Shown: one piece after another, positions 42,342 through 50,914 of the stretch
How positions within the stretch are numbered: the first letter of the stretch is position 1
Layout: every line of letters begins with the position of its first letter
From: Streptomyces coffeae
Lineage (GTDB): Bacteria; Actinomycetota; Actinomycetes; Streptomycetales; Streptomycetaceae
NCBI RefSeq assembly: GCF_016741875.1
Contig: NZ_JAERRF010000014.1
Coordinates: 62,001-126,000 of the forward strand
Direction of reading: 5' to 3'
Length of the DNA: 64,000 bases
Program-made: the position numbers and the translations under genes
Notes under the pieces: model-generated
What the model saw: the letters and a program-made list of their open reading frames with translations, nothing else
What the model was told of the DNA's origin: nothing
Database searches by the model: none

Positions 42342-42580
42342 GCCTCAAGCCCGACGAGTGGATCAAGAGCAGCTACAGCAGCAATGACGGTCCTGCGTGT
42401 GTCGAGGTCGCGTGGATCAAGAGCAGTTACAGCAGCAACGAAGGTCCCGACTGCGTTGAGGTAGCAGCCGATCCTTGCGGCACCATCCACATCCGCGACT
42501 CCAAGATCCCCGAGGGTCCTCGGCTCGCCGTCACCCCGGCCGCCTGGACCACCTTCCTCGGCTACGCCTCACACCGCTGA
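42338..42580 (+). CDS. DUF397 protein with a duplicated motif
   Basis: An 80-residue DUF397 protein, the usual partner of WhiJ-type regulators. The signature WIKSSYSSNDGPACVEVA occurs twice in tandem with period 54 bp (42359-42412 and 42413-42466), so the protein is 18 residues longer than usual. The remainder, IHIRDSKIPEGPRLAVTPAAWTTFL, is standard. Confidence 0.93.
   Translation: MSLKPDEWIKSSYSSNDGPACVEVAWIKSSYSSNEGPDCVEVAADPCGTIHIRDSKIPEGPRLAVTPAAWTTFLGYASHR
42359..42466 (+). repeat. 54-bp in-frame tandem duplication
   Basis: Two adjacent 54-bp units in the DUF397 gene encode 18 residues each, with mostly silent differences, indicating a duplication that has since diverged a little. Confidence 0.85.
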
Positions 42581-42587
42581 GCCAACG

Positions 42588-42625
42588 CGATGCCCCGGCA
42601 GCCAGGAGCGGCTGCCGGGGCATCG
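42588..42625. terminator. Bidirectional terminator
   Basis: Perfect 16-bp stem CGATGCCCCGGCAGCC / GGCTGCCGGGGCATCG, loop AGGAGC, between convergent DUF397 (+) and YqcI-like (-) genes. Confidence 0.88.
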
Positions 42626-42648
42626 GTGTACGCGTGGAGCGGGAGGGT

Positions 42649-43341
42649 TCAGGCCGAGGTCGGACCCATCAGCGCGGGCTCGCGCTCGCCCTCGCGGGCA
42701 GCGAACGGGCACTGCCAGTCCGCGGGCTTCGGGCGGCCGGAGTAGCGGCGGGCCTCGGAGAGCTGCTCGTACTCGAGCAGGTTGGGGTTTATGTCGCCCT
42801 GGAGCTGGATGTCCTGCTTGCGGATCTTCTCCGCGAGCCGGTCCCACATGTTGGCGCCCTTGATGCGGTCGAATTGCTCATGCGAGTTGAAGGCCAGCAT
42901 CGGGAAGGGAGGACGGCGGCCCCAGCGGCGGTGGGTCTCGTGGAGGCCGATGACGAAGAAGGGATGACCGGCGACGCTGTAGGCGAACTCCTGAGCTTGC
43001 GGATCGGACGAATACCCCTCGGCCCAGCGATAGGACTGGGCGTCCTGTTCATGGAGCAGCTGGAGCTGTTCCCACAGCAGCTCCTCGAACCGGAGCTCGT
43101 CCACCCCGCGAGGCCGCTCGAAGGTCGCGATGAAACTCGTGAACGACTTGGCGCTCCAGTCCGCCGAGTCCACGAAATCCGCGAGATCGAGTGCCATCAG
43201 CCGGGCCGAATCCTCGGATCCCATCAGGTCGTAGTGACGATGGGTGATGCCACCCTTGCGCCAAGCGGACCGTCCCGCCAGGCAGGCGAACCGGTCCCCC
43301 AGGATGAACCGCTCCACCTCGTCACGTGCGTCCAACGTCAT
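42649..43341 (-). CDS. YqcI/YcgG (GntA-like) family protein
   Basis: A 230-residue protein: VERFILGDRFACLAGRSAWRKGGITHRHYDLMG, SFTSFIATFERP, HPFFVIGLHETHRRWGRRPPFPMLAFNSHEQFDRI and ADWQCPFAAR. I recognise the YqcI/YcgG family, some members of which (GntA) are haem-dependent N-hydroxylases of guanidino amino acids. No other guanitoxin-type gene is nearby, so the substrate is open. ATG 43341 follows GGAAGGAAGG; a longer TTG start is less likely. Confidence 0.8.
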   Translation of the reverse strand: MTLDARDEVERFILGDRFACLAGRSAWRKGGITHRHYDLMGSEDSARLMALDLADFVDSADWSAKSFTSFIATFERPRGVDELRFEELLWEQLQLLHEQDAQSYRWAEGYSSDPQAQEFAYSVAGHPFFVIGLHETHRRWGRRPPFPMLAFNSHEQFDRIKGANMWDRLAEKIRKQDIQLQGDINPNLLEYEQLSEARRYSGRPKPADWQCPFAAREGEREPALMGPTSA

Positions 43342-43619
43342 GGCCAGCCTTCCTTCCAACTACGTGCCTCCTCGCTGGGAGCTCATCTCCTTCTCCACAT
43401 CAGAAAGCGCCCACCCTGCCGCACCTGCGTATCTGCGTATCGAGAGCAGGAGAACGAGATGGGTCGCCTGGCTGAATTGTGACCGGCGACGGCCCATCGG
43501 CGAAATCCGTTTGCGGGACGGATGCCTGTGTGCGGATGTGATGTACGTCGTTCAGCAAAGCGTGACGACATCGGTGCGTTCGGTGACGGTTCGGGATCGC
43601 CGTACCGGGTGGGGCGCGT

Positions 43620-44426
43620 TCACCGTGCCACCAGCTGCACGATCGCCACCGTGCCCACCGTCACGATGAGTGCGCGCAGCACGGTCGGGCTGAACCGGCG
43701 GCCGACCGCGGCTCCTATCTGGCCGCCCAGGGCGGAGCCGATCGCGATCAGGGCGACGGCCGTCCAGTCGAAGTGAGCGACGAAGAGGAAGAAGATCGCG
43801 GCGACCGTGTTGACGACGGCCACGTAGACGTTCTTGGCGGCGTTGAGGCGTTGCAGGGGTTCGTCGAGCAGCATGCCCATCAGGGACATATAGATGATCC
43901 CCTGGGCGGCGGCGAAGTAGCCGCCGTAGACGCTGGCCAGCGTCAGGCCCGCGAACAGCAACGGGCCACCGTCCCGGTGGTCGGGGCCGCCCGCCACCTC
44001 CCGCCGCTCGCGTACGGCCCGGCTGAGCCGCGGCTGGAGGATGACCAGGACCAGCGCCAGGCCCACCAGCACCGGAACGATCATTTCGAAGGCCCTACTG
44101 GGCAGGGTGAGCAGCAGGGTGGCGCCGGTGAGGCCGCCGATGAGGGCGGCCGAGCAGAGCTTGAGGATGCGCCGGGCCTGGCCGGTGAGCTCCTTGCGGT
44201 AGCCGATGGCGCCGCTGATGGAGCCGGGGACCAGGCCCAGTGCGTTGGAGACGGTGGCGGTGACCGGCGGCAGACCGGTGGCCAGCAGAACGGGGAAGGT
44301 GATCAGCGTCCCGGAGCCGACGACGGTGTTGATGGCGCCCGCACCGGTGCCCGCCGCGAACACGGCGGCCATTTCCCACGGGGTCACGCCGACTCTTTCC
44401 TCGTGCAACGGATGCTCATGAGCCAC
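43620..44426 (-). CDS. TauE/SafE-family sulfite/organosulfonate exporter
   Basis: A 268-residue membrane protein with about eight segments and the two TauE/SafE repeats: GTGAGAINTVVGSGTLITFPVLLATGLPPVTATVSNALGLVPGS and SVYGGYFAAAQGIIYMSLMGM, LQRLNAAKNVYVAVVN. It probably exports a small anion such as sulfite or sulfoacetate. GTG start. Confidence 0.9.
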   Translation of the reverse strand: MAHEHPLHEERVGVTPWEMAAVFAAGTGAGAINTVVGSGTLITFPVLLATGLPPVTATVSNALGLVPGSISGAIGYRKELTGQARRILKLCSAALIGGLTGATLLLTLPSRAFEMIVPVLVGLALVLVILQPRLSRAVRERREVAGGPDHRDGGPLLFAGLTLASVYGGYFAAAQGIIYMSLMGMLLDEPLQRLNAAKNVYVAVVNTVAAIFFLFVAHFDWTAVALIAIGSALGGQIGAAVGRRFSPTVLRALIVTVGTVAIVQLVAR

Positions 44427-44469
44427 GACGGTAGATCACGATCCGTTCGGTGACCAGCGAAGTGTTCAA

Positions 44470-44506
44470 CGGCCCGGGGACGCCCCCGACGGGCGGCCCC
44501 GGGCCG
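44470..44506 (-). terminator. Terminator of the NRPS gene
   Basis: Perfect 10-bp arms CGGCCCGGGG / CCCCGGGCCG around a 17-nt loop, just beyond the NRPS stop at 44515. Confidence 0.6.
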
Positions 44507-44514
44507 CCGTGCCC

Positions 44515-47500
44515 TCAGCTCCGGGCCCGGTCCAGCGCCGCGGCCAGCACCGGGCCGATCCGGGCGAGCGACTCCTCCCGCATCATCCGGTAGTGGTGGT
44601 CCGGGACACCGTGCACCTGAAGGCTGCCGCCGACATGCGCCCGCCAGGCGCCGGGGACGTGCAGTGGATCGCGGCGGTAGCCCGGGATCTCGTCCTCGGC
44701 GATGAAGAGCAGCATGTCGCCGTCGAACCGGTCGGGGGTGAACTTGCGCATCAGCTCCTGATCGTTGAGGAGGATGTCCAGCAGCGGGAAGCTGTGCTCG
44801 CCCGCCAGCAGCCGTTCCGGCAGCCCGGTCTCGCGGCTGAGGTCCGCCACGAGATCGTCGGCGGTCCCGGCCTCCTCGGAGTGGGCCGCCAGCCAGCCGG
44901 GGGCGAAGATGTCACCGCCGCCGATATCGTCCAACAGCACTCCGAGCCACTGCCGCTTGCTCAGCTCCGGGGTGTTCGGGAGCGCCTGGGCGTTGTCGGG
45001 GTAGGCGTCCACCACGGCCAGGACGCCCACCTCCTCGCCTTCGTTCCGCAGCCGGGTCGCCATGGCATGGGCGATCAGACCGCCGAAGGACCAGCCGAAG
45101 AGGTGGTACGGGCCGCTCGGCCGCACCCGGCGGATCTGCCGCAGATAGTCGTCCGCCATCTCCTCCACACTGGCCGGGAGGACGTCCGGCTCGGTCAGCC
45201 CGCGTGCCTGGACGGCGTAGACCGGCTGGTCGGGGGCGAGATGGCGGAGCAGCCCGGTGTACGACCAGCCGAGGCCGCCGCCGGGGTGGACACAGAACAG
45301 CGGCGGGCGCTGCCCCTCGCCGCGCAGCGGCAGCAGGATGTCCAGCGGCGGGCGCTCGGGCGTGCCGTCGACCCCGGCCGTGGGCGCGGACGCCATCCGC
45401 TCCACCAGCCGTGCGACGGTCGGCGCCTCGAACAGATCGCGCATCGACAGCTTGTCGCCGAGCACCGGGCGGGCCTGGGCGACCAGTTTCGAGGCGAGCA
45501 GCGAATGGCCGCCCAGCAGGAAGAAGTCGTCGTCGATGGTGACACCGGGGACGCCGAGGGTCGCGCCGAAGAGCGCGCAGAGCGTCTCCTCGGCCGGGGT
45601 GCGGGGTGCCCGGCCGGACGCGGTCGCCTCGAAGGACGGCGCGGGCAGGGCGGTGCGGTCCAGCTTGCCGTTGGCGTCCACCGGGAGCGCGTCCAGCACG
45701 GTGAACGCGGCGGGCACCAGGTGCTCGGGCAGGGTACGGGCCAGGGCCTCGCGGGCGGCGGCGGGGTCGGGCCCGTGCACGGAGCCGGGCGTCATAACGG
45801 AGCCGGGCGTCATGGGCGTCATATACGCGATCAGCCGCTGCTCGCCGTCTGCGTCGGTGTGCAGCGCGGCGGCGGCGTCCGCGACGTCCGGCAGGGTCCG
45901 CAGCGCGGCCTCGACCTCGCCCAGCTCGATCCGGAACCCGCGCAACTGGACCTGGCCGTCGGCGCGGCCGAGGTACTCCAGGGTGCCGTCGGGGAGGCGG
46001 CGGGCCAGATCGCCGGTGCGGTACATCCGGGCGCCGGGGTCGCCGAACAGTGGGCCGAAGGGGTCGGGGACGAACCGCTCGTCGGTCAGCTCGGGTTGGT
46101 TGAGATAGCCGAGGGCGAGCTGCGCCCCGGCCGCGTAGAGCTCACCGGTCGCCCCGGCCGGGCACGGCTTGAGGGCGGTGTCGAGGACGTAGAGCCGGGT
46201 GTTGTGGACCGGGGTGCCGATCGGCACCGGTCCGTCCGCGCCCGGCCGGACCAGATGGTGCGCGACCTGGATGGTGGTCTCGGTGGGGCCGTAGAGGTTG
46301 TGCAGCGGCACCCCGGGCAGCAGCGTGTGGAAGAGCTCGGCCGTCTCGCGCGGCAGCGCCTCACCGCCGCTGGACGCCCGGCGCAGGGTGCTCGCGCAGG
46401 AGGCGGCGGCGTCGGGATCGGCCAGCAGCGCCCGGAGCATCGACGGCACGAACTGGAGCGTGGTGACCGCCTCTTCGCGGACGGTGCGCGCGAGACAGGC
46501 CGGGTCCTTGTGGCCACCGGGCCTGGCGAGCACCACGGTGGCACCGCTGATCAGCGGCAGGAAGAACTCGCAGACGGAGGCGTCGAATCCGGCCGGGGTC
46601 TTCTGGAGCATCCGGTCGTCCGAGGTGAGGCCGTACAGATCGCGCATCCACTCCAGGGCGTTGACGACGGCCCGGTGCGGGACCACCACGCCCTTGGGGC
46701 GGCCGGTGGAGCCCGAGGTGTGGATGATGTACGCGGGGTCCTCGGGGGTGGGGGCCACCGGGGGAGCGGCCTCGTCCGTGCCGATGTCCGTGGCGCTGTC
46801 CGCGCCGCTCTCCTCGGACGCGTCCAGCAGCAGCCGTGGCACCCCGGCCGCCGGGGGCAGTGCCGCGGCGCTGTCGGAGCGGGTGACGATGAGCGCGGGC
46901 GCGGTGTCGTCGAGCAGATACGCCAGCCGCTGCGCCGGATAGTCCGGATCGAGCGGCACATAGGCGGCCCCGGACTTCAGCACCGCCAGCAGGGCGACGA
47001 CCAGGTCGGGGGAGCGGGGCAGCCCGACGGCGACCGTGCGGCCCGGTCCGGCGCCGTGGGCGCGGAGTTGGCGGGTCAGCCGGTCGGCGGCGGTGTCCAG
47101 CTCCGCGTAGCTCAGCCGGGTGCCCTCGAAGACCACGGCCGGCGCTCCGGGAGTGCGTGCGGCCTGGGCGGCGATCAGCTCGGGGAGGGTGGCGGTGGAA
47201 GCCGGGCGGGCCGTGGCGTTCGGCTCGACGACCATCCGGTGGAGCTCCTCGGCGGAGAGGAGGTCGAGGCCGCCGACCGTGCGGTCCTTGTCCGCGGCGG
47301 CGGAGGGATCGGCAAGGGAGCGCAGCAGCCGCAGATAGCGCTCACGGTGGCCGAACAGATCGTCCTCGGTGTAGAGGTTGGAGTTCGCGTTGAGGTCGAT
47401 CCGGATACCGGTGCCGACGGAACGGTCGTAGCCCATGATCGAGAGGTCTTCGACGGTGCCGTTGGAGAGGTTGTGGCCCACGACCCGGTGACCGGCGAAG

Positions 47501-48591
47501 TCGAAGTCGTAGTCATAGGTCATGATGTTGACGTGCGGGCCGAGGAATCCATTGCCGCCGTCCGGCATCCGCAGGTCCCGGGCCAGATCGATACGCCGGT
47601 AGCGCTGGTGCCGCAGGGCCTGCCGTACTTCCCGGGAGACCTGGCGCACCAGCTCCCGTATTCGCATATCGGAGCGCACCCGGATGCGCAGCGGCACCAC
47701 ATTGGCGAACATGCCCGGAATGGAACGTGCGGTGGCATCGGTGCGGGCGGAGACCGGCAGCGTCAGAATGATGTCGGATTCGCCGGTCATACGGTGCAGA
47801 TACACCGCGGTGGCGGTGATGATCATCGCAGACCAGTGGGTCGCGTACGTGCGGGCGGCGGCGCGCAGTTCGACCGCCTCCGCTTCACTGAGGTAGGCGG
47901 TCTGCCGCAGCACGGTGGACAGTTCATTGCCGGGGCGGCCGGAAAGCCGGGCCGGTCGCGGGGAATCCCCGAAGTGGTCCATCCAGTAGGCGCGGTCCTT
48001 GGCGAAATCCTCCGACGCCCGGTATTCCGCGTCCTGGTCGAGCATCGCCCGCAGTGAGCCGAAGACGGTTCCCGCGGCGGCCGGTTCGGTGCCTTTCACC
48101 AGGGCCGTGTAGATCTCGGCGGTGCGGCGGGCGAGCAGTGCGGCGGAGCCCGCGTCCGAGACGATGTGATGGGTTCCCTGGTACCACAGGAAGCATTCCG
48201 GCCCCAGTTTCAGCAGGGCGAAGGAGAACGCGGGGTGGTCGCCGAGCCGGAGCCGGGTGGCCAGGTCGTGCTTCATCCACCGCTCGGCCGCCGCACGCGG
48301 GTCGGGCTCCCCGCTGACGTCGGGTTTCGCCAACTCCCAGTCGGTCACCGGATCCAGCGTCTGCCAGGGCAGTCCGTCGTCCTCACCGACGCGCACGTTG
48401 TAGGGCTCGGCCTCGGCGACAGCCCGGCGCAGTGCCCTCTCGAATATCTCCGGGTCTATCGGGCCCTGTATCTCCAGGTACTCGCCGACCCGGAACGTTG
48501 TACTCTCCGGCGGCTCCAGCTGCTCGATGAACCAGATCTCGCTCTGGCCGGTCGACAACGGCAGACGGGCGGCCGGTACGGCGGGCTGCAC
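44515..48591 (-). CDS. Single-module non-ribosomal peptide synthetase (C-A-T-TE)
   Basis: A 1358-residue enzyme. Condensation domain about 10-440 with HHIVSDAGS (HHxxxD motif intact); adenylation domain about 465-960 with YIIHTSGSTGRPKGV, FDASVCEFFLP, NLYGPTETTI, GELYAAGAQLALGYLNQPELT, YRTGDLARRLPDG and QVQLRGFRIELGEVE; carrier domain with FFLLGGHSLLASKL (Ser about 1030); thioesterase with GWSFGG (Ser 1168), DAYPDN and DHHYRM. My reading of the specificity code is D-A-C-Q-S-G-L-I-Q, without a confident match. GTG start with GGGGGAA. No MbtH, second module, acyl-ligase or tailoring enzyme lies within the window, so the starter must come from elsewhere. Confidence 0.94.
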   Translation of the reverse strand: MQPAVPAARLPLSTGQSEIWFIEQLEPPESTTFRVGEYLEIQGPIDPEIFERALRRAVAEAEPYNVRVGEDDGLPWQTLDPVTDWELAKPDVSGEPDPRAAAERWMKHDLATRLRLGDHPAFSFALLKLGPECFLWYQGTHHIVSDAGSAALLARRTAEIYTALVKGTEPAAAGTVFGSLRAMLDQDAEYRASEDFAKDRAYWMDHFGDSPRPARLSGRPGNELSTVLRQTAYLSEAEAVELRAAARTYATHWSAMIITATAVYLHRMTGESDIILTLPVSARTDATARSIPGMFANVVPLRIRVRSDMRIRELVRQVSREVRQALRHQRYRRIDLARDLRMPDGGNGFLGPHVNIMTYDYDFDFAGHRVVGHNLSNGTVEDLSIMGYDRSVGTGIRIDLNANSNLYTEDDLFGHRERYLRLLRSLADPSAAADKDRTVGGLDLLSAEELHRMVVEPNATARPASTATLPELIAAQAARTPGAPAVVFEGTRLSYAELDTAADRLTRQLRAHGAGPGRTVAVGLPRSPDLVVALLAVLKSGAAYVPLDPDYPAQRLAYLLDDTAPALIVTRSDSAAALPPAAGVPRLLLDASEESGADSATDIGTDEAAPPVAPTPEDPAYIIHTSGSTGRPKGVVVPHRAVVNALEWMRDLYGLTSDDRMLQKTPAGFDASVCEFFLPLISGATVVLARPGGHKDPACLARTVREEAVTTLQFVPSMLRALLADPDAAASCASTLRRASSGGEALPRETAELFHTLLPGVPLHNLYGPTETTIQVAHHLVRPGADGPVPIGTPVHNTRLYVLDTALKPCPAGATGELYAAGAQLALGYLNQPELTDERFVPDPFGPLFGDPGARMYRTGDLARRLPDGTLEYLGRADGQVQLRGFRIELGEVEAALRTLPDVADAAAALHTDADGEQRLIAYMTPMTPGSVMTPGSVHGPDPAAAREALARTLPEHLVPAAFTVLDALPVDANGKLDRTALPAPSFEATASGRAPRTPAEETLCALFGATLGVPGVTIDDDFFLLGGHSLLASKLVAQARPVLGDKLSMRDLFEAPTVARLVERMASAPTAGVDGTPERPPLDILLPLRGEGQRPPLFCVHPGGGLGWSYTGLLRHLAPDQPVYAVQARGLTEPDVLPASVEEMADDYLRQIRRVRPSGPYHLFGWSFGGLIAHAMATRLRNEGEEVGVLAVVDAYPDNAQALPNTPELSKRQWLGVLLDDIGGGDIFAPGWLAAHSEEAGTADDLVADLSRETGLPERLLAGEHSFPLLDILLNDQELMRKFTPDRFDGDMLLFIAEDEIPGYRRDPLHVPGAWRAHVGGSLQVHGVPDHHYRMMREESLARIGPVLAAALDRARS

Positions 48592-48897
48592 ATTTCCCCC
48601 ACGTGAAAACAGAATTCGTCGAGACTCGAAACAAAGGTGCCTGGCAGTCGGGGCGTTGTCCGCCGTGCGACCGCAGGCACCACTGTGACCCTATGAGACG
48701 AACATGCCGGGGACGGGGCACCAAGGCGGGATGGCCAGGGGAGTTGACTTGATCTTAACGGTGCGCCCGAACGTATTCGCACGTGGTGAGACGGCCCGGG
48801 GGCCGTTCAGTGGTGAGGATGTGAAAGCGGGAAGCGCGAAGATGAACAGAACGGAAAGAAGGTGGAGGTCGTGACCGGAAGCGAACTGGCCCCGGCG
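48592..48897. other. Intergenic gap upstream of the NRPS
   Basis: No gene is seen in these 306 bp. They carry the promoter region for the NRPS (minus strand) and the 3' flank of the low-GC gene. Base composition is more AT-rich than the flanks. I found no clear dyad. Confidence 0.4.
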
Positions 48898-49512
48898 TCA
48901 ACAGCCTTCGACGACTCCGCCACCGCCCCAACCCATTTTCTGCCAGTGGTCGAACCATGCGAGATAGTACCGCTCGACATAAAAGAAGACTGCGTGTTCG
49001 TTGTTCTGGTCGCATCGGACTGAGATCGGAACACGCTGGTAGTAGACGATGCCGTCGTCAGGTTTCTTGAAGTTCAAATCCAGAATCAACGGGCCTTCGG
49101 CGCCCGGAAATCCCTCAATGGTGTGATCGTCGTGCGAGGTAATGAGGTAGTCCATCGCAATCCAGATGAATGGGGCGTGCGTCGACGGGTCCTCACCCTT
49201 GGTGGCTGAGATCCTGAAGTTTGTGAGCGTGACGCAAAGATCGGCCGGGTTGGCCGCATCGGCAAACACGGCCTTCTTGATCGTTCTTGTCTTCGATGTG
49301 AGGTTCACCTCACGATCTACGGGCTTGACGATCAAACCCCAACGGTAAAGGAGGGTGCCCGGCACGGTGTATTGATCCACCGTAACCTCGGGCCACGGGT
49401 CTTCCTTCACCACGAACTCGGCGGCGCGAAGGGTCGAAAGTTCCTGGATGGTGCCGGTCGCTCGGTGATTGGTGTAGGTCACGGTCGGCCTCTTCCACGG
49501 CGGTGGTTTCAC
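48898..49512 (-). CDS. Orphan hypothetical protein beside tRNA-Cys
   Basis: A 204-residue protein of unknown family: KRPTVTYTNHRATGTIQELSTLRAAEFVVKEDPWPEVTVDQYTVPGTLLYRWGLIV ... VLTNFRIS-like strands ... YYQRVPISVRCDQNNEHAVFFYVERYYLAWFDHWQKMGWGGGGVVEGC. It is beta-rich, with no signal peptide or membrane segment. Base and codon usage is visibly less GC-biased than its neighbours. GTG 49512 is the chosen start (a longer form reaches 49596). Its position about 140 bp from a tRNA 3' end suggests acquisition by transfer. Confidence 0.7.
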   Translation of the reverse strand: MKPPPWKRPTVTYTNHRATGTIQELSTLRAAEFVVKEDPWPEVTVDQYTVPGTLLYRWGLIVKPVDREVNLTSKTRTIKKAVFADAANPADLCVTLTNFRISATKGEDPSTHAPFIWIAMDYLITSHDDHTIEGFPGAEGPLILDLNFKKPDDGIVYYQRVPISVRCDQNNEHAVFFYVERYYLAWFDHWQKMGWGGGGVVEGC

Positions 49513-49597
49513 TGTCGCTTCAGAGTCTCGATGCTGGAATCGGATTCGGCTCGCCGGGCAGGTCCAATCGGAGTCGTGGGCCTGGCGGACGAACAAC

Positions 49598-49627
49598 GGG
49601 GCGGCACTCCCTCTGGGGTGCCGCCCC
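49598..49627 (-). terminator. Terminator of tRNA-Cys
   Basis: GGGGCGGCAC / GTGCCGCCCC perfect arms with a 10-nt spacer containing further pairing (CCC/GGG), 25 bp past the tRNA 3' end. Confidence 0.7.
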
Positions 49628-49648
49628 TTCGTTGCCCGTTCAAGGCAG

Positions 49649-49723
49649 TGGAGGCCGTGACCGGATTCGAACCGGCGTAACTCGCTTTGCAGGCGAGCCC
49701 CTCAACCACTCGGGCACACGGCC
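49649..49723 (-). tRNA. tRNA-Cys (GCA)
   Basis: A complete 72-nt cloverleaf plus encoded CCA. Acceptor GGCCGTG / CACGGCC, D-stem CCC/GGG with GAGTGGTTGA loop, anticodon stem CTCGC / GCGAG with loop CTGCAAA (anticodon GCA), T-arm GCCGG-TTCGAAT-CCGGT, discriminator T. Unlike tmRNA in this window, CCA is encoded. Confidence 0.96.
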
Positions 49724-49853
49724 GATGTTGTGCTCGTGCTTCGACGATAGGGACGGGGGTCGGGAGGCTCAATGATTCGGCCACGGCTGCCATGCGACTG
49801 ACACACCGCGTTCACAGTGGGCGCCCCGGCCCGCCCGGTGGCTCTACGGGGCC

Positions 49854-50732
49854 TCACGGCCGCCCGGGGCGGCCCGCGAGGAAGTCCTCGACCAGCGGGC
49901 GGAACAGGTCCGGCTCGTCCACCCACGGGTAGTGGCCCACACCGTGCAGCGGCTGCGCCCGTCCGTCGGGGAACGACTCCGCGACCAGCTCCCCGGCCCG
50001 TACGCCGGTCACCGCGTCCCGGTCGCCGGTCACCGCCAGCACCGGGCAGGGCACTTCGCGCAGCCGGGCCAGCACCGCGCGGCGGCCCGCCTCGTCGACG
50101 CCTTGCCAGAAGCCCGCGCGCGGCACCGGGCCGAGCTGCTCGCCCTCGGCCGCCGCATGGGCCCGCTGGGGCTCGTCCCAGCGGCCGTACGCCATGGGGG
50201 CGGCCTGGAGCAGCAGTCGGCGCACCTCACCGAAGTCGGTGGTGTCCGGCAGCAGCTGCACCGCGACATACGCCTCCTGCCACCATGGCTCGTCCGCGCG
50301 TGACTCGAAGATCTCCCGGGCGTCTTCGGGCAGTTGGCCCTGGAGCCGGGCGCCCGGACAGACCAGCACCAGATGGGTGAGGTGCTCGGGATGTGCGGCC
50401 GCGTACGCCTGTGCCGTGGCCGCCGCCGCGTCGTGCGCCAGCAGCGGGAAGCGGTTCAGCCCCAGATGGCGGCGGAGCGCCTCCAGGTCCTCGGCGAGAC
50501 CGGGGAAGGAGTAGCCGCTGGGATCGGTGGCCGGAGGGGAGTCCCCGGTGCCGCGGCTGTCGGGGATGATCAGCGTGTGGTGGGCGTCAAGGCCGCCGAG
50601 GTCGCCGAGGTAGGCGGCGTTCCGCCCCGGCCCGCCGGCCAGACAGATGAGCGGCGGGCGCGCGGAGCCGTCCCGGGCCTCCAGCACGCGATAGGCCAGC
50701 TCGGTGTTGTCGTACGACGTGTAGTGCGGCAT
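49854..50732 (-). CDS. Alpha/beta-hydrolase (proline iminopeptidase-like) with Asp at the nucleophile position
   Basis: A 292-residue protein: PLICLAGGPGRNAAYLGDLGGLDAHHTLIIPDSRGTGDSPPATDPSGYSF follows the proline iminopeptidase pattern. The nucleophile elbow, normally GHSxGG, reads LLAHDAAAATAQAY, so Asp replaces Ser as in dehalogenases or epoxide hydrolases. Acid (TGDRDAVTG) and His (GVGHYPWVD) are present. The reaction is uncertain for that reason. Confidence 0.88.
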   Translation of the reverse strand: MPHYTSYDNTELAYRVLEARDGSARPPLICLAGGPGRNAAYLGDLGGLDAHHTLIIPDSRGTGDSPPATDPSGYSFPGLAEDLEALRRHLGLNRFPLLAHDAAAATAQAYAAAHPEHLTHLVLVCPGARLQGQLPEDAREIFESRADEPWWQEAYVAVQLLPDTTDFGEVRRLLLQAAPMAYGRWDEPQRAHAAAEGEQLGPVPRAGFWQGVDEAGRRAVLARLREVPCPVLAVTGDRDAVTGVRAGELVAESFPDGRAQPLHGVGHYPWVDEPDLFRPLVEDFLAGRPGRP

Positions 50733-50878
50733 GAGGTCAGCTTGCCCGAAGAGCCCCGACTCAGCCCGAAGACACCGGTGCGTGTGACACCCGTCATCGG
50801 CCGTCGGGGGTGCGGGCACCGGCCGTCGGGGGTGATCCGTGACTCCAAAGCACCGATGGGGGTGGTCCTCCCGCTACC

Positions 50879-50893
50879 CAAATTCCGCTTATG
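50879..50893. promoter_or_regulatory. Shared motif upstream of the LysR gene
   Basis: CAAATTCCGCTTATG is, in reverse complement, identical at 13 of 15 positions to the motif at 51907-51921 before the cysteine dioxygenase gene. Its presence here argues for autoregulation and for a translation start downstream at GTG 50915. Confidence 0.6.
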
Positions 50894-50914
50894 TTGTGCG
50901 GCTATGATGCGAGG

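Noticed and set aside
43342..43619. Short frames between the YqcI-like and TauE/SafE genes.
   Set aside because: None has a ribosome-binding site or a codon pattern like its neighbours; treated as an intergenic region.
44509..48057. An 1182-codon open frame on the plus strand opposite the NRPS gene.
   Set aside because: It is the antisense of a clearly coding NRPS; the translation is Gly/Arg/Val/Gln-rich without any domain. Long antisense frames are normal at this GC content.
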